From positions 1-10,079 of the forward strand of contig JAUHYJ010000080.1 of the NCBI GenBank assembly GCA_030425785.1: a DNA stretch of 10,079 nt. The letters run 5' to 3'. Positions 4,551 through 10,079 of this stretch are shown piece by piece. Each line of letters opens with the position of its first letter. The first letter of the stretch is position 1. Both the position numbers and the translations under genes were made by a program. This DNA is from Acidimicrobiia bacterium. Lineage in GTDB: Bacteria > Actinomycetota > Acidimicrobiia > Acidimicrobiales > Ilumatobacteraceae. The notes beneath the pieces are model-generated. The model ran no database searches, had not been told where the DNA came from, and saw nothing but the letters and a program-made list of their open reading frames with translations.

Positions 4551-6998
4551 ATGCACCACACCCGACGGTTCGCACTCGCAGCACTCGCGGCCGCCGCGCT
4601 CGCCGCCACGGCATCGGCCGTCGTCGACGCCGGGCCGCCGCGCCCCGACCCGACCACTCGCGGGTTCGTCGACGGCGACCGCGCGGTGCAGCGGCTGGGC
4701 GACCGGCTGCCGCAGGTGGCCGCCGAATACGGGCTGGAGCCGGTCGAGCTGCGACAGATGCTGCTCACCGACGACACGATCGCCGTCGACGGCGAGCTCG
4801 CGCTCGCCTACTTCGATCTCCCCGAACCCGGTCTGGCCGAGGCCGAACCGAGCCCGGCGACCGCACCCGCAGCGGCGCCCCCGACGACGGGGCCCGAGTT
4901 CCAGCTCGCCAGCCTGCCCGGCGCCGACAAGACGATCTATCTCGACTTCGACGGCCACGTCACCGAAGGCACCACCTGGAACAGCCAGTACGGCCTCGCC
5001 ACGATCGTGTCGCCGCCGTACGACCTCGACGGCAGCCCCGACAGCTGGTCGTCGACCGAGCTGCAGCGGATCGCGAACGTCTGGGCCGCGGTGGCCGAGG
5101 ACTTCGCACCGTGGAACGTGAACGTGACGACGATCGAACCGAGCGTCGACGACCTCCGACGGTCGGGCATCGGCGACACGCGTTGGGGTGCGCGCGTGGT
5201 CATCACCGACGACACCTTCGCCGGATGCGGCTGCGGCGGCCATGCGTACATCGGCGCGTTCGACGACAGCGTCGACGAGCCGACGTTCGTCTACAACTCG
5301 ACCTTCACCGGCGTCGCCGAAGCGGCGAGCCACGAGGTCGGCCACATGATGCTGCTCTTCCACGACGGCACGTCGTCTGCGTCGTACTACGCCGGGCACG
5401 ACGCCGCCGGCTCCCCGGGCTGGGCGCCGATCATGGGTGCCGGGTACAGCAGGGCGGTGACGCAGTGGAGCCGGCAGGAGTACACCGGTGCGAACAACAC
5501 GGGCGAGGACGACATCGCGATCATCTCGTCGCTCACCAACGGCAACGGCTTCGGGGTGAAGGCCGACGACCACGGCGACACCGCCGGCACCGCGACCGGG
5601 CTCGTGACCCAGGTGGTCGACGTCGACGGGATCATCTCGACGCGCGACGACGTGGACGTCTTCACGTTCACGACGCCGAACGGCGCCGACGTGAGCTTCT
5701 CGGTCGACGTCGCGCCGATCCGCGCCAACCTCGACGTCGAGCTCACGCTCCGCGACGGAGACGGCGACGTGGTCGTGTCGGACAACGAGGGCGAGGCGCT
5801 CGACGCGTCGATCACCGCGACCGTGCCGCCCGGCACGTACACCGTCGAGGTCGACGGGGTCGGTGCGGGCGACCCGTCGCAGACGCCGCCGTCCGGCTAC
5901 AGCGACTACGGCTCGCTCGGCCGGTACACGCTGCTCGGCTCGATCAGCGACGTGGCACCGCCCGACACCGATCCGCCGGGAGCGCCGGCGGGGTTCGACG
6001 CCGTCGAGTCGGACGGTTCGGCGCTGCTCACGTGGGACGCCAACACCGAACCCGATCTCGCCGGCTACGTCGTCCAGCGCGATCTCGGTGGCGGCTTCAC
6101 CGACCTCGTCACCCTCGGCACCGTGGTCGAGCACGTCGATCCGTCGCCGTCGGTCGAGTCGGCCGACTACCGACTGATCGCCGTGGACACGTCGGGGAAT
6201 CGTTCGACACCGACCGGTGCCGTGACGGTCACCTTCCCACTCGGTCTCACCCGAGTCGCCATCGCGGACGCGGCGGTCGACGGCACGGTGACCGGCAGCT
6301 ACGTCGCCACCCACGCCCGCGGCGGCGCGTCGCAGACGATCACCGAGCAGAACACGGGTGGCAAGCCCCGCCAGCGCGTCGACCGGGCCGAGCACCGCTG
6401 GACGCTGCGCGCCAGCGACGGCAATCAGACCCTCACCGTCGTCGCCACGTCGAGTGACGGCGGTGACGCCGACGACGGCTTCTCGATCGAGTGGTCGAAC
6501 GACGGCGACGTCTGGGTGCCGCTCGCCACGGTTCGCGCCGGCGGTCCGGTCGACGCGGACTTCGACATCGGCGCACCGTCGGGCGACGTGTACGTCCGGA
6601 TCGTCGACACCAACCGCACCGGCGGCCAGCAGGGCAACGACTCGGTGACGATCGACTTCCTGCAGCTGACCGGCGATGCCGCCGTCGTCGAGCCGCCGAC
6701 CCCGGCCGCCGCGGTCGCCTCGCTGCGGATCTCGCGGCAGGCGATCACGAAGCGGGAGCAGGCCGGGGTCGCGACCGTCGCCGTCCACGACGATCTCGGC
6801 GCCCCGATCGCCGGCGCCGCCGTGACCGTGGTGTTCTCCGGCGATCTCGACGAGACGGTGAGCGCCACGACCGACACATCCGGCATCGCCGTGCTGACGA
6901 CGACCACATCGACCAGGCGGCCCGTCTTCTCGGCCTGCGTCGCCGACGTCACCGACACCGGCGGTCTGCCGTACCTCGCAGGCGGTGAGCGCTGCTGA
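4551..6998 (+). CDS. Secreted multidomain metzincin-type zinc metalloprotease
   Basis: This 815-residue protein is predicted to be exported. A signal peptide occupies 1-23 (basic MHHTRR, Ala/Leu core, likely ASA cleavage) and a propeptide-like region about 30-115. The protease domain spans about 120-330 with HEVGHMMLLFHD at 261-272, giving His261, Glu262, His265 and His271 in metzincin spacing, and a Met-turn PIMGAGY around Met295. Four further domains follow: a pre-peptidase C-terminal-like beta domain (about 338-465, DDVDVFTF), a fibronectin type III domain (about 470-561), a beta-sandwich of the carbohydrate-binding type (about 563-707), and a bacterial Ig-like repeat (about 720-800). There is no LPXTG or membrane anchor, so it is probably released. 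In the metzincin motif the usual Gly (HExxHxxGxxH) is Leu268. The exact family and substrate are unknown. It is divergent from the clpP operon and converges on the araC-type gene, with 6 bp between stops. Confidence 0.85.
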   Translation: MHHTRRFALAALAAAALAATASAVVDAGPPRPDPTTRGFVDGDRAVQRLGDRLPQVAAEYGLEPVELRQMLLTDDTIAVDGELALAYFDLPEPGLAEAEPSPATAPAAAPPTTGPEFQLASLPGADKTIYLDFDGHVTEGTTWNSQYGLATIVSPPYDLDGSPDSWSSTELQRIANVWAAVAEDFAPWNVNVTTIEPSVDDLRRSGIGDTRWGARVVITDDTFAGCGCGGHAYIGAFDDSVDEPTFVYNSTFTGVAEAASHEVGHMMLLFHDGTSSASYYAGHDAAGSPGWAPIMGAGYSRAVTQWSRQEYTGANNTGEDDIAIISSLTNGNGFGVKADDHGDTAGTATGLVTQVVDVDGIISTRDDVDVFTFTTPNGADVSFSVDVAPIRANLDVELTLRDGDGDVVVSDNEGEALDASITATVPPGTYTVEVDGVGAGDPSQTPPSGYSDYGSLGRYTLLGSISDVAPPDTDPPGAPAGFDAVESDGSALLTWDANTEPDLAGYVVQRDLGGGFTDLVTLGTVVEHVDPSPSVESADYRLIAVDTSGNRSTPTGAVTVTFPLGLTRVAIADAAVDGTVTGSYVATHARGGASQTITEQNTGGKPRQRVDRAEHRWTLRASDGNQTLTVVATSSDGGDADDGFSIEWSNDGDVWVPLATVRAGGPVDADFDIGAPSGDVYVRIVDTNRTGGQQGNDSVTIDFLQLTGDAAVVEPPTPAAAVASLRISRQAITKREQAGVATVAVHDDLGAPIAGAAVTVVFSGDLDETVSATTDTSGIAVLTTTTSTRRPVFSACVADVTDTGGLPYLAGGERC

Positions 6999-7004
6999 GC
7001 GACG

Positions 7005-7703
7005 TCAGCGGTTGCGGTAAGCGCCGGGTGACATGCCGACGACCCGCATGAAGTGACGGTTGAACGCACTCTGGTCGTAGTAGCCGCAGCGCTGGGCGAC
7101 GGTGGCGATCGAGTCGTCGGTGGCGTCGAGCTCGGCGATGGCCTGCTCGAGGCGCAGGCGCAGCATCAGCTGTTTGGGCGACAGGCCGAGCACTCGGCTC
7201 ATCGCCCGTTCGAGCTGGCTCACCGACAGGCCGGCCGCCGCGGCCATGTCACCGACGGTCGCCGACTCGGCCAGGTGACCGCGCGCGAACTCGACGGCGC
7301 GCGCCAGCCCGTGGTGCGGGGCGGCGGCGTCGGCCGGTGTGCGCAGGTCGACCGACACCGACACGATGCCCGAGGGGCGACCGCCGGCGTCGACGAGCCG
7401 TGACTTCGAGGTGAGGTACCACCCGATCGTGCCGTCGGGCCGGGTGATGAACTCGAGCTCGTTGGTGAGCACGTGACCGGACTCGAGCACCGCCGCGTCC
7501 TGCGCGGCGTAGCCATCGGCCAACTCGGCCGGGAACAGGTCGTGGGCCGAGCGGCCGATCACCTCGCCGGCGCCGGCGACACCTGCCCGCTCGGCGAAGG
7601 CCCGGTTGGCGGCGATGTACCGCCCGTCGAGGTCCTTCACGCAGAACATGACGTGTGGCGTCGTCGCGAGGACGTCGGCCACGGCGCGCAACGACTGATC
7701 CAC
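7005..7703 (-). CDS. PAS-domain AraC-family transcriptional regulator
   Basis: This 232-residue protein starts with a PAS sensor domain (about 5-120: VMFCVKDLDGRYIAANRAFA at 18-37, then PDGTIGWYLTSKSRLVD at 89-105) and ends in an AraC-type DNA-binding domain with two helix-turn-helix units. These are TVGDMAAAAGLSVSQLERAM (149-168) and SIATVAQRCGYYDQSAFNRH (198-217), ending in the family signature FMRVVGMSPGAYR. The GTG start at 7703 has AGGA 7 nt upstream; an ATG nearby is out of frame. The gene is divergent from putA across 102 bp, so it probably senses a signal related to proline or cell redox state and controls putA. AraC-type activators of proline catabolism such as PruR exist in Pseudomonas, but they differ in sensor domain. 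The ligand cannot be read from the sequence. Confidence 0.88.
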   Translation of the reverse strand: MDQSLRAVADVLATTPHVMFCVKDLDGRYIAANRAFAERAGVAGAGEVIGRSAHDLFPAELADGYAAQDAAVLESGHVLTNELEFITRPDGTIGWYLTSKSRLVDAGGRPSGIVSVSVDLRTPADAAAPHHGLARAVEFARGHLAESATVGDMAAAAGLSVSQLERAMSRVLGLSPKQLMLRLRLEQAIAELDATDDSIATVAQRCGYYDQSAFNRHFMRVVGMSPGAYRNR

Positions 7704-7805
7704 CCGACCATCCTGCCGTAGCCCGCGATGCGGTGCGCCGTCGCTGGACAAATTCGACGCTCCCGGTGTGGGATGCGTGCAAGACGGGGATGCTTCGATG
7801 GAGCC
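7704..7805. promoter_or_regulatory. Divergent araC-putA control region with a direct repeat
   Basis: This 102-bp gap must hold both promoters. GGGATGC occurs twice in direct orientation (7770-7776 and 7787-7793, 17-bp period), just before the putA start; AraC-type proteins commonly bind direct repeats. TGGACA at 7745-7750 could be a -35 for putA, but no good -10 follows. GGAG at 7800-7803 lies only 2 nt before the ATG at 7806. Confidence 0.4.
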
Positions 7806-10079
7806 ATGTGCACGGTGCCATCCCCTGCCGTCGGCCCCGAGCCCACGCTCGACGAGCGGTCGACCGACGCCGAGCTGGTCGAGCATGCCGTCGCACTGGC
7901 TCGGCGCCTGCTGGCCGACGGTGAGGACGAGATCACGTGGCGCGAGCGGCGCCGACGCGACCGGCTCGGCCGTCTGATCGCCGACCCGGCCGGTCGCGAG
8001 CTGGTGTTCCAGCTGACCGACCAGGTGCTCCGGATCGACGATCGCGCCCGCGCCGCCGAGCGCTTCGCTGCGATCGTGCGGGAGCACCCGTCGCGGGCGC
8101 TCGGCCCGCTCGATCGGGTCCTGCTCCGCGCCGGCGCGGCCGTGGCGACCCGACTGCCGAGGGTGGTCATGCCGCTCGTCGAGCGACGGATCATCGCGGA
8201 GACCCGCGGCGTGGTGCTGCCCGGCGACGACCCGGGTCTCGCCCGCCACATCCGGCGCCGATCGGGGGCCGGTGTCCGGTTGAACATCAACCCGCTCGGC
8301 GAGGCAATCCTCTCCGACGCCGAAGCCGAAGCCCGATTGCGTTCGATCCTGGCGTGCATCCGGCGCCCGGACGTCGACTACGTCTCGCTGAAGATCTCCG
8401 CCGTGGTCGCCCACCTCGACCCGCTCGCGTTCGACGACTCGGTCGACCGGGTGTGCGAGCGGTTGCGCACCGTGTACCGGGCCGCCGCCGACGCCACGCC
8501 CCCGACGTTCGTCAACCTCGACATGGAGGAGTACCGCGACCTCGAGCTGTCGCTGGCGGCGTTCACCGCCGTGCTCGACGAGCCCGAGTTCGCCGGCCTC
8601 GACGCCGGCATCGTGCTGCAGGCGTATCTGCCCGATTCGCACGCTGCCCTCGACCGGCTCGGCGACTGGGCGACCGCGCGCCGCGAGCGGGGCGGCGGTC
8701 GCATCAAGCTCCGGATCGTGAAGGGCGCGAACCTCGCGATGGAGCGCGTCGAGTCCGAGTTGCACGGCTGGCAGCAGGCGCCGTACCCGACGAAGGCCGA
8801 CGTCGACGCGAGCTTCAAGGCCATGCTCGACGCCGCGCTCCGGCCGGCGTGGGCCGATGCGCTCCGGATCGGCGTCGCCAGCCACAACGTGTTCGACATC
8901 GCCTGGGCGGTCGTCACCGCCCGAGCCACCGACGCGCTCGACCGCGTCGAGCTCGAGATGCTCGAAGGCATGGCGCCCGCGCAGGCCCGGGCCGTGCTCG
9001 ACGTGGCCGGCGATCTCCTGCTCTACGCACCGGTCGTCGCGCGCGACGACATCGACGCCAGCATCGCCTACCTGTCCCGGCGGCTCGACGAGAACACCCA
9101 ACCCGAGAACTTCCTGCGCGCCCTGTTCGATCTGCAGCTCGACACCCCCGCCTGGCGCGAGCAGGAGACCCGGTTCCGAGCCGCGGTCGCAGGGCGTCAC
9201 GACGTCTCGACCGCGCGCCGGCGCTACCCACTCCCCCGCCCCGACGGCGTGTCGACGGGGTTCACCAACGAGCCCGACACCGACATGACCGACCCTGCGG
9301 CGTGTCGGGCAGCGCTCGCCGGGGCCGTGCCCACCGTCGAGATCACCCCCGTCACGACGACGCACGCGATCGACGACGTGGTCGATCGCTCCGAGGCCGG
9401 CTTCCGCGACTGGTCACAGCGTTCCTCCGATGAACGCCGGGACGCCATCCGCTCGGCGGCGCGGCAGATGCGCGAGGAGCGGTTCGCCACGATCGCGCTG
9501 ATGGCCGACGAGACCGGCAAGACGATCCACGAGGCCGACCCCGAGGTCAGCGAGGCGATCGACTTCGCCGAGTACTACTCGGGGCCCGGCGTCGACGTGC
9601 TCGACCGGGTGGCCGCCGAGGGCGTCGACGTGACGCCGCGTGGCCCGGTCGCCGTGATCGGGCCGTGGAACTTCCCGTACGCGATCCCCGCCGGTGGCGT
9701 CTTCGCCGCGTTGGCCGCCGGGAACTCGGTGGTGCTCAAGCCGGCCCCCGAGTCGACGCGGGTGGCCGCCTGGCTCGTACAGCAACTGCACCGGGCCGGC
9801 ATCCCCGACCACGTGGTGCAGCTGGTGGTGTGCGAGGACGGGCCCGTCGGCCGTCGCCTCGTCACCCATCCAGACGTCGACACCGTCGTGCTCACGGGGT
9901 CGCTCGCGACCGCCGACCTGTTCCGCTCGTGGCGCCCCGACCTGCGCCTGTTCGCCGAGACGAGCGGCAAGAACTCGCTCGTCATCGCCGCGGCCGCCGA
10001 TCTCGACCAGGCGATCGCCGACCTCGTCCGGTCGGCGTTCGGGCACGCCGGCCAGAAGTGCTCGGCCGCGAGCCTGGCG
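7806..10079 (+). CDS. putA: Bifunctional proline dehydrogenase / L-glutamate-5-semialdehyde dehydrogenase PutA, 3' truncated by window edge
   Basis: PutA oxidises proline to pyrroline-5-carboxylate with FAD, then glutamate semialdehyde to glutamate with NAD. The frame is open for 758 codons to the right edge. The proline dehydrogenase barrel spans about 150-440, with NINPLGEAI near 160, KISAVVAHLDPL from 196, NLDMEEYRD from 237, KGANLAMERVE from 306 and GVASHN from 356. The substrate-binding Arg425-Arg426 lie in YLSRRLDENT. The aldehyde dehydrogenase starts near 495, with PWNFPYAIP around Asn622, AETSGKN with catalytic Glu718, and GQKCSA with catalytic Cys752, six residues before the edge. 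About 300 or more residues should follow. There is no N-terminal ribbon-helix-helix, so this PutA does not repress itself, consistent with the divergent AraC-type gene. The start is either ATG 7806 or the in-frame ATG 7773 (11 codons earlier); neither has an ideal ribosome binding site. Confidence 0.95.
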   Translation, partial: MCTVPSPAVGPEPTLDERSTDAELVEHAVALARRLLADGEDEITWRERRRRDRLGRLIADPAGRELVFQLTDQVLRIDDRARAAERFAAIVREHPSRALGPLDRVLLRAGAAVATRLPRVVMPLVERRIIAETRGVVLPGDDPGLARHIRRRSGAGVRLNINPLGEAILSDAEAEARLRSILACIRRPDVDYVSLKISAVVAHLDPLAFDDSVDRVCERLRTVYRAAADATPPTFVNLDMEEYRDLELSLAAFTAVLDEPEFAGLDAGIVLQAYLPDSHAALDRLGDWATARRERGGGRIKLRIVKGANLAMERVESELHGWQQAPYPTKADVDASFKAMLDAALRPAWADALRIGVASHNVFDIAWAVVTARATDALDRVELEMLEGMAPAQARAVLDVAGDLLLYAPVVARDDIDASIAYLSRRLDENTQPENFLRALFDLQLDTPAWREQETRFRAAVAGRHDVSTARRRYPLPRPDGVSTGFTNEPDTDMTDPAACRAALAGAVPTVEITPVTTTHAIDDVVDRSEAGFRDWSQRSSDERRDAIRSAARQMREERFATIALMADETGKTIHEADPEVSEAIDFAEYYSGPGVDVLDRVAAEGVDVTPRGPVAVIGPWNFPYAIPAGGVFAALAAGNSVVLKPAPESTRVAAWLVQQLHRAGIPDHVVQLVVCEDGPVGRRLVTHPDVDTVVLTGSLATADLFRSWRPDLRLFAETSGKNSLVIAAAADLDQAIADLVRSAFGHAGQKCSAASLA

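Noticed and set aside
4434..6788. A 784-codon minus-strand frame opposite the protease gene
   Set aside because: Antisense shadow with Arg/Val/Asp-rich composition. The plus-strand frame has a signal peptide, zinc motif and recognisable domains.
6999..7004. Search for a terminator between the convergent protease and PAS-AraC genes
   Set aside because: Only 6 bp separate the stop codons and no stem-loop with a T-run is visible.
7704..9365. Extension of the PAS-AraC frame far upstream, antisense to putA
   Set aside because: The recognisable protein begins at the GTG at 7703. Upstream sequence in that frame is antisense to conserved proline dehydrogenase motifs.
7937..9433. A 498-codon plus-strand frame inside putA
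   Set aside because: It is Arg/Pro-rich and in another frame from putA, whose own frame shows all catalytic motifs from 7806 to the edge.
1..10079. tRNA, rRNA, CRISPR, insertion sequence or attachment site
   Set aside because: No clover-leaf, spaced repeats, transposase motif or terminal inverted repeats were seen. The gene content and order look chromosomal.

Overview
The window comes from a very GC-rich actinobacterium. The third-position G/C bias, GTG starts, 4-bp stop/start overlaps and the protein set fit the deep Acidimicrobiia/Ilumatobacter side of the phylum. That placement is inference from gene style, not from a search.

Left part (1-2680, all minus strand): the conserved operon rimP-nusA-rnpM(ylxR)-infB, read right to left. 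It starts from a TATACT promoter. A perfect 11-bp-stem hairpin lies in the short leader, directly before the rimP ribosome binding site. It covers ribosome maturation (RimP), transcription pausing/antitermination (NusA), an RNA-binding RNase P modulator (YlxR) and translation initiation (IF-2, only the first 80 codons in the window). RimP carries a Lys-rich tail built on a 24-bp tandem duplication. NusA carries a roughly 100-residue, almost purely Asp/Glu/Ala/Thr tail.

Middle part (2732-4550): a small Clp module. A ClgR-like XRE regulator ending in -LAA (plus strand, probably leaderless) converges, with only 3 bp between stop codons, on a two-gene clpP operon (minus strand). The promoter-proximal ClpP has a complete Ser-His-Asp triad. 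The second, coupled by a 4-bp overlap, keeps Ser but has Asp at the His position and Ala at the Asp position, so it looks like a ClpR-type degenerate subunit. A perfect 25-bp inverted repeat sits upstream of the clpP operon and is a good candidate operator for the regulator. Together they suggest a self-contained feedback loop: regulator activates clpP, and Clp degrades regulator. This is the most interesting unit of the window.

Right part (4551-10079): a secreted multidomain metzincin-type protease (plus), then convergently a PAS-AraC regulator (minus). The regulator is divergent from putA, the fused proline dehydrogenase/glutamate-semialdehyde dehydrogenase gene (plus), which runs off the right edge just after its catalytic Cys. 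The regulator probably controls putA. No tRNA, rRNA, CRISPR, IS element or clear rho-independent terminator is seen, and no gap between genes exceeds about 200 bp.
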